A stretch of 64,000 nucleotides of DNA. Source: Pukyongiella litopenaei. Its GTDB lineage: Bacteria; Pseudomonadota; Alphaproteobacteria; Rhodobacterales; Rhodobacteraceae. The notes under the pieces were generated by a model. That model had not been told where the DNA came from and made no database searches. It worked only from the letters and a program-made list of their open reading frames with translations. Both the position numbers and the translations under genes were made by a program. Positions 45,116 to 54,337 of this stretch are shown here, in pieces. The DNA lies in assembly GCF_003008555.2 (NCBI RefSeq), contig NZ_CP027665.1, forward strand, positions 1,364,001-1,428,000, read 5' to 3'. Each line of letters starts with the position of its first letter. The stretch's first letter is position 1.

Positions 45116-46107
45116 GGCTGGACCTCTGCCGGATTGTGGCCGGTTTCGTGGACACAGCGAAAGGCGTGGCCCGGATCCGGTTCGTGCCGGGGGATGTCGT
45201 CGCGGCAGCGCTCGACCGCCTGGTCGCATCGGGTGCGGAAAGGGCAGCCGGTGACACCACCCACGAGGCTGGGCACGATGCCGGGAATGGTGCCCAGCCG
45301 GGCGCCTCGCTCGGTCTTGCCCGGTTGTGGAATGCAGCGCAGCAGGCCACGGGTATACGGGTGCATCGGGGCGTTGAACACGTCAGTGGCGCTGCCGGTT
45401 TCGACCAGTTCGCCCGCATACATCACCGCCACCTTGTCGGCAACGCGGGCGACCACACCCAGATCGTGGGTAATCAGGATCATCGCCATGTCCATTTCGC
45501 GCGTGAGGTCCACGAGCAGGCGCAGAATCTGCGCCTGGATGGTGACATCCAGCGCGGTCGTCGGTTCATCGGCAATGATCAGCTCGGGTTCGCACATCAG
45601 CGCCATGGCGATCATCACCCGCTGGCGCAGCCCCCCCGAAAGCTGGTGCGGATACTGGCCAAGCCGACTGGCCGCTGCGGTGATGCCCACCTTTTCCAGC
45701 AGTTCGATGGCGCGGGCGCGGGCGGCCTCGCGTCCGACCTTTCGGTGCAACAGAAGCGCCTCGGTCAACTGGTCGCCAATGGTATAGGCCGGGTTCAGCG
45801 AGGTCATCGGTTCCTGAAAGATCATCGACATGCGGTCACCGCGCAGCCGCCGCATCGCGCGGCTGCCCGCTCCGGTCAGGTCGATCCCGTCAAACTCCAT
45901 CTGCCGGGCGCGCCGGTCGATACGCCCCCCCAGAAGCCCCATGACCGCCAGCGAGGTCAGCGATTTCCCCGATCCGCTTTCACCGACGATGCACAGTGTT
46001 TCGCCCCGCCTCAGATCGAAATCGATGCCCCGCACCGCATGCAGGATACCGCCCCCGACCGGGATGTTGATGGTCAGGCCGCGCACGGTCAGAAGCGGGT
46101 CGCTCAT
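45112..46107 (-). CDS. dppD: Oligopeptide ABC transporter ATP-binding protein (DppD/OppD type)
   Basis: 331 aa. Walker A GESGSGKSL, signature LSGGLRQRVMIAMAL, Walker B LIIADEPTTALD, switch His in LITHDLGVV. It ends with the oligo_HPY region CPFRTRCDQAVERC. Works as a heterodimer with the DppF-type protein. Four bases separate it from the upstream permease gene. Confidence 0.93.
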   Translation of the reverse strand: MSDPLLTVRGLTINIPVGGGILHAVRGIDFDLRRGETLCIVGESGSGKSLTSLAVMGLLGGRIDRRARQMEFDGIDLTGAGSRAMRRLRGDRMSMIFQEPMTSLNPAYTIGDQLTEALLLHRKVGREAARARAIELLEKVGITAAASRLGQYPHQLSGGLRQRVMIAMALMCEPELIIADEPTTALDVTIQAQILRLLVDLTREMDMAMILITHDLGVVARVADKVAVMYAGELVETGSATDVFNAPMHPYTRGLLRCIPQPGKTERGARLGTIPGIVPSLVGGVTGCPFRTRCDQAVERCRDDIPRHEPDPGHAFRCVHETGHNPAEVQP

Positions 46108-46111
46108 CGGG

Positions 46112-47011
46112 TCAGCTCCGGTTTTCGGGCGCGGTGACGTCGCGCAGGCCGTCGCCCATCAGATTGATCGCCAGCACCAGCACGAACAGGATCGCACCGG
46201 GGATCAGCACCAGCCAGGGTTCGAACAGCATCATGTTCTTGCCCTCCGACACCATCAGGCCCCAGCTGGGGGTCGGCGGCTGCACACCCAGCCCCAGAAA
46301 GGACAGCGCTGCTTCGAGCAGGATCGCATGGGCCATTTCCAGCGTCACCACCACGATCAGGTTGTTGACGATATTGGGCATGATTTCGGACAGCAGGATG
46401 CGCGGGGTCGAACACCCGACTGCGCGGGCGGCGGCAACGTATTCGCGGCCCCGGACCTGCAGCGTGCTCGACCGCATGACCACCGCGAACCGGTCCCACA
46501 GCAGCAGCCCCAGCACCACGATCACCACCTGAAGCGACCCGCCCAGGATCGCCACCACGGCGAGCGCGACCAGCACGACGGGCATGGCCAGCCGCACATT
46601 GATCAGAAAGGTCACGACCGCATCGACCCTGCCGCCGAAATAGCCGGCGGCAACCCCCATGGCGGTGCCGATGACGCCGGATATCGCTGCCGCGACAACG
46701 CCGATGAGCAACGAAACCCGCGCGCCGTAGATCAGCCGCGACAGGTAATCCCGGCCCAGGTGATCGGTGCCCAGCGGGTGGTTCCAGTCGCCCCCCAGGA
46801 ATACGGGCGGGCGCATGCGTTCCAGCAGGCTCTGCGCGTAGGGATCATGCGGAGCCAACAGCGGGGCCAGGATGGCCACCAGCATCAGCAGCGCCAGCAC
46901 CACCGCGCCGATCAGCAGCCCTCGGTGACCGAATACGCGCCGCCGCAGCATCTGACCCGGTGTCGGGCCGATGATCTCCGCCAGCAGAGGATCGGGGGTG
47001 GCAACGCTCAT
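46112..47011 (-). CDS. dppC: Oligopeptide ABC transporter permease (DppC type)
   Basis: 299 aa. N-terminal OppC_N region with TM1 (LLIGAVVLALLMLVAILAPLL), the conserved HPLGTDHLGRDYLSRLIYGARVSL, EAA loop AAARAVGCSTPRILLSEIMPN, and late LEAALSFLGLGVQPPTPSWG. One base from the dppB stop. Confidence 0.93.
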   Translation of the reverse strand: MSVATPDPLLAEIIGPTPGQMLRRRVFGHRGLLIGAVVLALLMLVAILAPLLAPHDPYAQSLLERMRPPVFLGGDWNHPLGTDHLGRDYLSRLIYGARVSLLIGVVAAAISGVIGTAMGVAAGYFGGRVDAVVTFLINVRLAMPVVLVALAVVAILGGSLQVVIVVLGLLLWDRFAVVMRSSTLQVRGREYVAAARAVGCSTPRILLSEIMPNIVNNLIVVVTLEMAHAILLEAALSFLGLGVQPPTPSWGLMVSEGKNMMLFEPWLVLIPGAILFVLVLAINLMGDGLRDVTAPENRS

Positions 47012-47012
47012 C

Positions 47013-47930
47013 TCAGCCAGCCCTCATTCGCGGATCCAGCCAGGCATTCAGCACGTCGGACAGGAAGGTGAAGACAATGTAGAACAGCGAGAACACCAGG
47101 ATCAGGGCCTGCACCGTCGGCAGGTCGTTGCGGGCAATGCTCTCCCAGGCGAGATACCCCGCGCCGTGCAGGGCAAAGATGCTCTCCACCACGATCGAAC
47201 CGCCCAGCATGAAACCCATTTGCACGGCGGCCAGGCTGACCACGGGAATGATGGCATTCCTGAGCGCATGTTTGAACAGGACCGTCGCTTCGGGTGCGCC
47301 CTTGGCCCGGGCGGTGCGGATGTAGTCGGATGACAGCACCTCGAGCATGCCGGCGCGGGTCAGGCGCATGATCGCGGGCATCGCGTAATAGCCCAGAACG
47401 ATGGTCGGCATGATGAAATGTGCCCAGGTCGTCGTGCCCGAGGGCGGCAACCAGCCCAGCTTGATCGAGAACACGACGATCAGAATAAGGCCGAACCAGA
47501 AGGACGGCATCGCCTGCCCCGCCACCGAAAGGAACAGCGCCAGCCGGTCGATCACCGAATTGGGTCGGATCGCAGCGACCACGCCCAGCGGCACGGCGGT
47601 GAGCAGGGCAAAGGTGATGCCGCAGACACCCAACAGCATGGTGATCTGCAAACGGTCGGCGATCAGACCGGCAACCGGCAGCTTGAAATAGTAGCTTTCC
47701 CCCAGATCGCCGGTCATGGCGCCTGACAGCCAGTCCCAGTATTGCACCAGCATCGGACGGTCGAAGCCATAGAGCTTGCGGATCGCCTCGACATCCTGGT
47801 CGGTGGCGGTTTCCCCTGCCAGGGCCGCCGCCGGATCACCCGAGAGAAACAGCAGGGAAAAGCTGATGATCGACACGGTCAGGGCCACGAGCAGGGCGAG
47901 ACCGAGGCGCTTGGCAATGAATTGCAGCAC
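47013..47930 (-). CDS. dppB: Oligopeptide ABC transporter permease (DppB type)
   Basis: 305 aa. N-terminal TM (LGLALLVALTVSIISFSLLFL), periplasmic loop with LYGFDRPMLVQYWDWLSGAMTGDLGES, EAA loop TARAKGAPEATVLFKHALRNAIIP, and HGAGYLAWESIARNDLPTVQAL near the end. Forms the channel with DppC. Confidence 0.93.
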   Translation of the reverse strand: MLQFIAKRLGLALLVALTVSIISFSLLFLSGDPAAALAGETATDQDVEAIRKLYGFDRPMLVQYWDWLSGAMTGDLGESYYFKLPVAGLIADRLQITMLLGVCGITFALLTAVPLGVVAAIRPNSVIDRLALFLSVAGQAMPSFWFGLILIVVFSIKLGWLPPSGTTTWAHFIMPTIVLGYYAMPAIMRLTRAGMLEVLSSDYIRTARAKGAPEATVLFKHALRNAIIPVVSLAAVQMGFMLGGSIVVESIFALHGAGYLAWESIARNDLPTVQALILVFSLFYIVFTFLSDVLNAWLDPRMRAG

Positions 47931-47952
47931 GGGCGCGGGGGCCTTTCAGAAA

Positions 47953-47985
47953 GGGCGGCAAGGGCCGGAGCGGCCCCTGCTGCCA
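47953..47985 (-). promoter_or_regulatory. Intercistronic hairpin after the peptide-binding protein gene
   Basis: On the minus strand GGGGCCG-CTC-CGGCCCT with an outer GGCAGC/GCCGCC pairing is followed by TTTCT. Lying between the binding-protein gene and dppB, it could partly terminate or stabilise the upstream mRNA. Confidence 0.5.
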
Positions 47986-47992
47986 GAGGTGA

Positions 47993-49501
47993 TCAGTTCC
48001 AGCGCATGGTGGTAAAGCGCAACACCTCGTCCGGGGTCGGCGTATAGGCGACCTCCTTGGTGAAGACGTAGTTGGTGTTGTAGCTGAACATGGGCACCCA
48101 ATACGCCTGGTCGGCGATCTTCTGCAGCGCCTTGCGATAGTATTCCTCGCGCTCGGCCGGGTCGGTCGAACTGTCAGCCACATCGAGCCAGTCCTTGATT
48201 TCCTGGTCACGGGAGTCATCCAGCGATCCGAACTTGAAGAACTGGCTGGTGATCGCGGAGGTATCGTTGATCGAATAGGACCCCCAGGTCTGGAACGAAA
48301 CCGGCGAACCCTCTTTCATCCGCAACTCCCGCAGGGCCGAGTATTGCAGCATGTTGAAGTTGGTCTTGATGCCAACCGCGTTCAGAAACGAAGAAATCGC
48401 CTCGGCATATTCACGGTCGCGATAGGCGTAGTAATCGGTTTCGAACCCATCCGGATAGCCTGCTTCGGCCAGCAGCGCCTTGGCCTTTTCGGGGTCGTAT
48501 TCATAGCTCGTGACATCCTGAGCACAGCCAAACTGGCTGGGAAAACAGGCGGTCGAGATGACCTGGCTCTTGCCCTTGAGCAGCGCGCTTACCAGCGCCT
48601 CGCGGTCGATGGCATGCGCCACCGCCTGCCGCACCTTCAGCTTGGTGAACGGGTTGTCGGCCCCGGTGCGCCCTGCGGCATCCAAAGTCAGATAGCCGAT
48701 GCGCATGGTGCTTTCATTGGCGACGGTGAACTGGTCCATTGCGGCCAGCTTTTCGGCCTGGTCCGCAGGCGTCTGCCAGATCAGGTCAAGCGAGCCGTTG
48801 AAAAGTTCGGCAATCTGCGTGTTCACATCGGGGATCGTGCGGATATCGATCTTGCCGATTTCCGGCTGTCCCTTGGGGCTGTCGTGATAGTTTTCGTTCT
48901 TCTCCAGCACGAAATGCTGGCCCGGCACCACTTCGGTCACCTTGTAGGGGCCCGTGCCCACCGGCTTCAGCCCCATCCCGGTCGGACCGGCCTCTGCATA
49001 ATACTCGTCCGGGTACATCGATACCGGCCCCGACAGGAATTCGATGGCGGCGGGGAACGGCTCCTTCAGCAGGATCCGAACGGTGTAATCGTCGACCTTT
49101 TCCGCCGATTTCATCCAGTTCACATTGCGCTGGGTCTTTACGCCATTGGCTTCGTCGGCGACAAAATTGACGGTATAGACGACATCATCGGCGTTGAACG
49201 GCTCGCCATTGTGAAATGTCACGCCCTCGCGCAGCTTCAATTCGAGAGTGGTGTCGTCGATCCATGTCCAATCGGTCGCCAGGTTGCCCTTGTATTCGTT
49301 GGTGGCCGGATCGCGATAGATCAGCCCGTCCCAGATCGCGCGTTGCAGCACCACGCCCTCGCGGGATGAGTTGAAATAGCTGTCGACGTTTTCCAGTTCC
49401 TTGGTAAACGCAGCCTTGAGTGTGTCGTCGGCCTTGCCCGCCCATGTTGCCGTGGCGGCGCAGATTGCGGCCACGGTCAGCCCGAGTTTCACTTTGATCA
49501 T
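47993..49501 (-). CDS. dppA: Peptide ABC transporter substrate-binding protein (SBP_bac_5)
   Basis: 502 aa. Signal peptide about 1-22 (MIKVKLGLTVAAICAATATWAG). Typical family-5 stretches: LKLREGVTFHNGEPFNADDVVYT, PVGTGPYKV, and RQAVAHAIDREALV. The start at 49501 follows AAGGGAATTGAC; upstream in-frame sequence belongs to the promoter region. First gene of the importer. With GGT and an M20 peptidase in the same operon, the ligand may be glutathione or gamma-glutamyl peptides (inference). Confidence 0.92.
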   Translation of the reverse strand: MIKVKLGLTVAAICAATATWAGKADDTLKAAFTKELENVDSYFNSSREGVVLQRAIWDGLIYRDPATNEYKGNLATDWTWIDDTTLELKLREGVTFHNGEPFNADDVVYTVNFVADEANGVKTQRNVNWMKSAEKVDDYTVRILLKEPFPAAIEFLSGPVSMYPDEYYAEAGPTGMGLKPVGTGPYKVTEVVPGQHFVLEKNENYHDSPKGQPEIGKIDIRTIPDVNTQIAELFNGSLDLIWQTPADQAEKLAAMDQFTVANESTMRIGYLTLDAAGRTGADNPFTKLKVRQAVAHAIDREALVSALLKGKSQVISTACFPSQFGCAQDVTSYEYDPEKAKALLAEAGYPDGFETDYYAYRDREYAEAISSFLNAVGIKTNFNMLQYSALRELRMKEGSPVSFQTWGSYSINDTSAITSQFFKFGSLDDSRDQEIKDWLDVADSSTDPAEREEYYRKALQKIADQAYWVPMFSYNTNYVFTKEVAYTPTPDEVLRFTTMRWN

Positions 49502-50017
49502 GTCAATTCCCTTGTTGGCCCGCATCGGCGATACCGGCGCTTTCCCCTTGCTTTGATCCAACCGGCATTCCCCAAGTAGCGTGCCGCGTTCGGTCAGGGT
49601 CGCCTGAATCTGTTTGCTGAACAAGCGTTTTTCGCCCCGAGCGGCGCCTGCGGTCGCGCAAGCTGTTGGAATCGCGTGGATCCGGCTGCGAAACCGCGAC
49701 TTTTTTTGCCCGATGGCGGCGTTTGCCGTTCGGCACAGCATCCCAGTTGATCTCGGGGTCGAACCAGATCGTCAGCGAGCCACGGCGCTTGCGTGCCACG
49801 TTGTGGGCTGGCCGTTTCGAAGTCCTGTGGATCACAAAATCGGTCTGCCCAAGCCGCCCATCCATCCCGCTGGATTCACATTATGAAGCCCGTACGAGAT
49901 TTGGGCAGCACAACCCGCTTTTGCCGGAATGTGACCGATGCTCTAGTCACCCGGAACGGTAATTCGTATCATTCAATGAAGTGGTCTTGGGGGATGAAGC
50001 GATGGTGGGCCGGGTGA
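49502..50017. other. Junction region between peptide operon and island
   Basis: About 516 bases. It contains the promoter side of the peptide operon (49502-49690), the IS5-like transposase fragment (49690-49865), and a 150-base AT-richer piece with a 12-bp inverted repeat (49943-49954/50010-50021). No intact gene. Confidence 0.55.
49690..49865 (-). pseudogene. IS5-family transposase N-terminal fragment
   Basis: From ATG 49865 the frame reads GQTDFVIHRTSKRPAHNVARKRRGSLTIWFDPEINWDAVPNGKRR (given here as pattern: RRGSLTIWFDPE is the diagnostic piece). It matches the DUF772 N-terminus of IS5/IS1031-type transposases for about 58 residues, then similarity stops. The catalytic core is missing. It marks the left edge of the island. 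Confidence 0.65.
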
Positions 50018-50021
50018 CTAG
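49943..50021. repeat. 12-bp perfect inverted repeat with 55-bp spacer
   Basis: CTAGTCACCCGG (49943-49954) and CCGGGTGACTAG (50010-50021). The right arm contains the TAG stop of the 1054-aa gene. It could form a long stem in the 3' end of the island transcript or be an old element end; undetermined. Confidence 0.45.
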
Positions 50022-53000
50022 TTTCCCCCTTGACTTCTATTGTCGGGCCCCTTCCCTTTTTCCCAACACGGCCGTTCCGCCTGGCGATACACAACATATC
50101 TGGGTCGGAATGCGCGCACGGTGACAGACACATCTTGAGTGTTGCCTTCGCTGGTCCAAACACGAGCAGAACGCAACTCAGAATATCGAGTACTATCCGA
50201 AGTCCTTTCGCGCGGATCCGCATCAAAGCCGATGTCGGAGGTGCGATCAGCCTCGGCACCTGCCAGTTCTGTCAGACCAGTTTCCCGGTGAACCATCTTT
50301 TTCCCGTCACCGGGAGCTAGCGGATCAAGGCATTCGAACTTCGCGAGAATCCCGCGCATATCCGGTAGAACCTCGATTTCGGATGACCATTGTTCGCCCA
50401 GACGGACCTTGGGATTTTTCCACAGCCGTTTCCCGGTCAAGCGCAACGTTGCCTCGCGGCCGGATTCAAGTACGATGTTCTCGGTTCCTTGCCGATCGAT
50501 GTAGGGATAGCGGATCAGGAAGAACCCGAGTTTCGACAACACGTCCTCGACACCGTTGGGTAGGGGCAAAAGTTGGCTCGTTTCGACGCGCGCCCGTCTG
50601 ACAGGTTTTTCTGGTGACTCAGGTTCTGGGCACAGGCTGCGATCACTATACACCCGCATTCGCTTTGGTCTTTGCCAACATGTTTCGCTCACGACCTGAA
50701 GGCCGGGCCACCAACTCGGCAGCGACACTATGGCTGATAGCGGGATATTCTGCGCTACATGACGCACGCCCCACAACCCTTCGTCTTTTGGAAAGACGAT
50801 CCAGGAGATAGTTGTGCTGCGTTCACGAAGAAATCGCACAACCATTGTGAGCGCGCTCAGATCAAAGTCCTTCACTTTCTCATCGCCAGGCTGATCAATT
50901 GTATCAGACGACTTCTGATAACAGGTTTGTGCCGTCTTCTCGAAGAGCTCCACATCTCCAATTGCATCGGTCGCCTTGTTCAGCAAACACCTCATATCTT
51001 TCTTCCAGTCGTCCGAGAGTTTCTCGCTCAAGGTATCTTTGCTGTCATTCAGCGCTTTCGAGAGGACTGACGTCAAATCGACTTCCATCCTTAGACTGTT
51101 CAGGAGTGTCACAAAATCCGCGCCGCATTCGGATGGTCGACGTTCGGAAATCCTGCCGTCTCTGTTCCCGATATCTCCAATACCCAAGATGGGAACAGAT
51201 TGCGTGATGCGCGCTTGTTCGACAGAGGAAGACCCCTCGACTTGGTTTTGACCAAACCAGGACAAGAGCGACCAGTCACGGCTGGTTTTCTCGTGAACAT
51301 TCTGCCCTATTCCCTCGCGTGGATAGACCGTGTAGCTGCGAGCCGAGGCAAAGCAGGACAGTTCGGAAAACAACCTCAGCGCTTCTTGTCTGCCTATCAT
51401 CAGCGCGCGTTTGTCGATTTCGATCTCCTCGGCAGACTTGCGATCTTTTTTGCCTCTCCCATCATCGGCGGCACTTTCGTTCTGCGCCAGTCGCTTGGCC
51501 ACCCGATACTGTTCCGATTTTGTGCGGACGATCAGTTGGCAGCTCTGCCAGTCACAACTTTCGGTGCTGATGGAGAAATAGTCATCAATCCGCCGCAGAC
51601 GTCCAGCTGTGTCCACCGGCTTATTTTCCAGTTCAGCCTTGACCAGCAAGACCAAACCGGCGGACCGTGACGCCGCTCGAACTTCATTGAGAACAGCGTT
51701 ACATTTCCTGAAATAATCGTCGATAAGTTTGAACTCTTCAGACTGATCGAGTATCTGCTTTGCGTCTGTATCGCTGCGGCGGGCAATATTTAATTTTTTG
51801 ATCGTACAGTGTACTTTCCAGTCGTCCAATTTCTGCTGCTTTTCGAGATAGCTCTTGCCGAGCAGTTCGATCATGGCGGCTTGTGTCAGCTTTTCCGGAC
51901 TTGGCGGGCAGGATGCCTTGAAGAACGACTCGGAAAGCGCCACCCGCAGCATCGACTTCGATCTTTCTTCAACATTCGAATGGATCGGGGCACCTTTCAG
52001 TTTCTGAAACGTTTCATGCACTTCCTCCAGCTTGAGGTAGTTTACGCTGTTCGTGCTGTTTGGGGGGAGCAGGGCCCAGATACTCGTAGGCCCCACAGAA
52101 CAGGCATCCAGGAGCGGACCGATCATATCATCCGACCACTGTTCGCTTTCGGGAAAGAACACCTTTACCAAGGCCAATCCTATCGCAGGGTCTTTTCCGA
52201 CCGACAAGAGATGTTGTCGAAACCGTGAGAATAGGCGCCCAAGATATTGCTCGTTCGCAGATTCTTTTAGGGCTTCGATTTCAGTTCTGACATCAACGTC
52301 GTCGGTTACTGACTGTTCGAGCTCTCGTCGCAGCAACTCCGCCGTCTTCGCATTCAGCGCATAGCTACTTTCCGTATTTACGTCATAGATCTTCTGTCGG
52401 TCACTGATCGTCCGATGTGCGATATCCTGAAGCTCTTCGCGGACATCAAAGAGAAGTTCACCGTATTTTTGGAGGATCCATTCGGGATCCTTGGGCTGTT
52501 CCAGGGTGAGGGATACCGTCGCAACCGATGTGCTGCGCTGGCGGGCGGGTGTAATTGTCAAATCGAAGTTCAGGCGCTGCAGTGTGTTTGACGATGTGTC
52601 GTGCGCATCATCAAGTACAGACTGGAACTTCTCCTGCACCAGGAGCCGGCGATAGCTATTGGCTCGCTTGAATTCGTTGTAAGGCTCGATCCGCAATTCG
52701 CCGAACGATTCCATTGCGTCGGGGGCGTCTATGTTGCTCTCGACCGTCTCATCGGTTTCCAACGCAGCCAGAAGCGTTTCTTTCGTGACGGCAACCTGCG
52801 AATATGTGGAGAACCGCTGCTTCTCCAAAAGTGTATCGACGGCCTTGATGCGGCGGTCGATCCAGGCGCTTTCGTCGAGCCGCTGATTGACGAGTCGTTC
52901 CCGAGTAAAGAGCTGAGGCGAAGTGATCGAAATCAATCCCTCTCTTTCGGGGTTGAAAAATCTACCTGCGCAGCAATCATACGGCAAATCCCCGAGTGTA

Positions 53001-53182
53001 CGCACAGCCCAAGGTACCAGCAGGTAGAGCAAGAGTATCAACACTGCGGAGTAGGTCAGAAAGCGCCCAACCATCCTTGCGACAGACCATCGCCCGACGG
53101 TCTCGCGTATCTTGGCGGCAAGACCCGTCTTGGCAGGGGGCGGCTTTGGCGCCGCAGGTGCGGGATCATCTCCGTCGGTCAA
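50018..53182 (-). CDS. 1054-aa single-pass membrane protein of unknown function (RiPP partner)
   Basis: The Pro/Lys-rich cytoplasmic N-terminus (about 1-40) precedes one TM helix (about 41-60, FLTYSAVLILLLYLLVPWAV); positive residues in front of it put the remaining ~990 residues in the periplasm. That part is largely helical and charged, with scattered Cys (CC at 70-71, later C-rich segments DWQSCQL and CLDPLAPG), and a beta-rich C-terminal third (TVRAFRPRYVVYRQ). I recognise no domain. Its ATG overlaps the radical SAM stop (ATGA), so they are co-translated. GC content is near one half, well below the flanks. A possible protease, exporter scaffold or target of the modified peptide; not assigned. 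Confidence 0.8.
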   Translation of the reverse strand: MTDGDDPAPAAPKPPPAKTGLAAKIRETVGRWSVARMVGRFLTYSAVLILLLYLLVPWAVRTLGDLPYDCCAGRFFNPEREGLISITSPQLFTRERLVNQRLDESAWIDRRIKAVDTLLEKQRFSTYSQVAVTKETLLAALETDETVESNIDAPDAMESFGELRIEPYNEFKRANSYRRLLVQEKFQSVLDDAHDTSSNTLQRLNFDLTITPARQRSTSVATVSLTLEQPKDPEWILQKYGELLFDVREELQDIAHRTISDRQKIYDVNTESSYALNAKTAELLRRELEQSVTDDVDVRTEIEALKESANEQYLGRLFSRFRQHLLSVGKDPAIGLALVKVFFPESEQWSDDMIGPLLDACSVGPTSIWALLPPNSTNSVNYLKLEEVHETFQKLKGAPIHSNVEERSKSMLRVALSESFFKASCPPSPEKLTQAAMIELLGKSYLEKQQKLDDWKVHCTIKKLNIARRSDTDAKQILDQSEEFKLIDDYFRKCNAVLNEVRAASRSAGLVLLVKAELENKPVDTAGRLRRIDDYFSISTESCDWQSCQLIVRTKSEQYRVAKRLAQNESAADDGRGKKDRKSAEEIEIDKRALMIGRQEALRLFSELSCFASARSYTVYPREGIGQNVHEKTSRDWSLLSWFGQNQVEGSSSVEQARITQSVPILGIGDIGNRDGRISERRPSECGADFVTLLNSLRMEVDLTSVLSKALNDSKDTLSEKLSDDWKKDMRCLLNKATDAIGDVELFEKTAQTCYQKSSDTIDQPGDEKVKDFDLSALTMVVRFLRERSTTISWIVFPKDEGLWGVRHVAQNIPLSAIVSLPSWWPGLQVVSETCWQRPKRMRVYSDRSLCPEPESPEKPVRRARVETSQLLPLPNGVEDVLSKLGFFLIRYPYIDRQGTENIVLESGREATLRLTGKRLWKNPKVRLGEQWSSEIEVLPDMRGILAKFECLDPLAPGDGKKMVHRETGLTELAGAEADRTSDIGFDADPRERTSDSTRYSELRSARVWTSEGNTQDVSVTVRAFRPRYVVYRQAERPCWEKGKGPDNRSQGGN

Positions 53183-54327
53183 CGGGCCACCCTCCGAGAT
53201 ACTGGCCCGGCCAAGCGATCCGCAAGATGGTCGAGAACGGTTTTGACCGACAAACGGCAGAAAGCGGTTTCAGTGCAGTCCAGACGTCCGGTTTCACCAA
53301 ACTTGTTGGACGGAGATCCACCGCCGCAGAGCGGGAAATGGGCGCAACTTCTTGCGCATTTCGAAACGCCAACAGCGATCTGGCGGTGACAAGCGAGAAA
53401 GGCTCGGCCAAGAAACACATCGCTCAGATCGTGGATATCGTGCACATTGCCGAATTTGAACCCGTTGAACCGAGGCGCATCGACCCCCATTAGCTCTGGC
53501 GAATAGGTCGAGATTTCACCCTTCATATCGACTGACACGATGGCGCCCGGGACGTTTTCCTGACTGCAGGCCCGCTTTCCGGATTTCATCGCCCCTAACA
53601 GGTTTCGTAAAGCCTCGGCCTCGCGAAGCACGGGGGCATCGGGTTCGGAGTCGAGCACGTCCAAGAACCCGTCGAGAAACCGTCGGACCCGGTCTTGTGA
53701 CTCGGACTGCAACAAGCTCGACGATTCGTTCGTCCCATCGATTTCTTCAAGGTTCAGGCCGATTGATGTCGGCCCAGCGTCAACAAGCGCCCGTGCAACC
53801 TCTTGGGGTCGATCCAATGAGGCAGCGGTGATAACCGAGATGATATGAAAAGGAATGCGGCGCGCATTTAGCTTGCCGATCCCGCTCATGGTCGCCCGGA
53901 AGGTCCCTCGCCCACGCCGATCACGGCGGTTGAGGTCATGCAGGTCCTCCGGACCGTCCAGACTCACCCCGACCGAAACCCCGGGACTGCCCAGATGGTC
54001 CAACCAGGCATCATTGATCAGGGTCGCATTGGTTTGAAAGCTCTGGCGCGCGACAGTTCGCCCGCCAGATATCTCAAGAATCCTGACCGCATCTCGATAC
54101 CAGTCCGGGCTCAGCACCAACGGCTCGCCCGCGTGCCAGACAACGGTCGTCCCGTCCCCAAACAATGGACTCGATACGACCCGGGCGCCGACCGCCTCCA
54201 GCGTCTCGGCGCTCATCCGTCCCCGATCATTGCGCGATGGAAGGTAACAATATCTGCAGTTGATGTTGCAAAAAGGTGTGGGTTGCAGCACCAATAGCTG
54301 CATCCCGACCAAACCAGGGCGACCCAT
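53179..54327 (-). CDS. Radical SAM/SPASM peptide maturase (cyclophane-forming type)
   Basis: 382 aa from ATG 54327 (ATG 54303 is an alternative). The radical SAM cluster motif CNINCRYC (Cys20, 24, 27) lies in LQPTPFCNINCRYCYLPSR, the opening typical of GrrM/Xye-like peptide-modifying enzymes. TTVVWHAGEPL is the GGEPL-like SAM site and VGVSLDGPEDLHD a core strand. The C-terminal SPASM region supplies Cys for auxiliary clusters (CHRQIAVGVSKCARSCAHFPLCGG ... CTETAFC, quoted in part). It starts 10 bases after the precursor stop. Predicted to cross-link Trp to Asn side-chain carbons in the W-X-N repeats. Confidence 0.85.
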   Translation of the reverse strand: MGRPGLVGMQLLVLQPTPFCNINCRYCYLPSRNDRGRMSAETLEAVGARVVSSPLFGDGTTVVWHAGEPLVLSPDWYRDAVRILEISGGRTVARQSFQTNATLINDAWLDHLGSPGVSVGVSLDGPEDLHDLNRRDRRGRGTFRATMSGIGKLNARRIPFHIISVITAASLDRPQEVARALVDAGPTSIGLNLEEIDGTNESSSLLQSESQDRVRRFLDGFLDVLDSEPDAPVLREAEALRNLLGAMKSGKRACSQENVPGAIVSVDMKGEISTYSPELMGVDAPRFNGFKFGNVHDIHDLSDVFLGRAFLACHRQIAVGVSKCARSCAHFPLCGGGSPSNKFGETGRLDCTETAFCRLSVKTVLDHLADRLAGPVSRRVAR

Positions 54328-54337
54328 AACACAAGGC

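Noticed and set aside
43856-45787. 643-codon plus-strand open frame
   Set aside because: Antisense to the ggt-dppF-dppD genes; no domain.
49943-50021. Integron attC site
   Set aside because: The arms lack the GTTRRRY/RYYYAAC core sequences and there is no integrase in the window.
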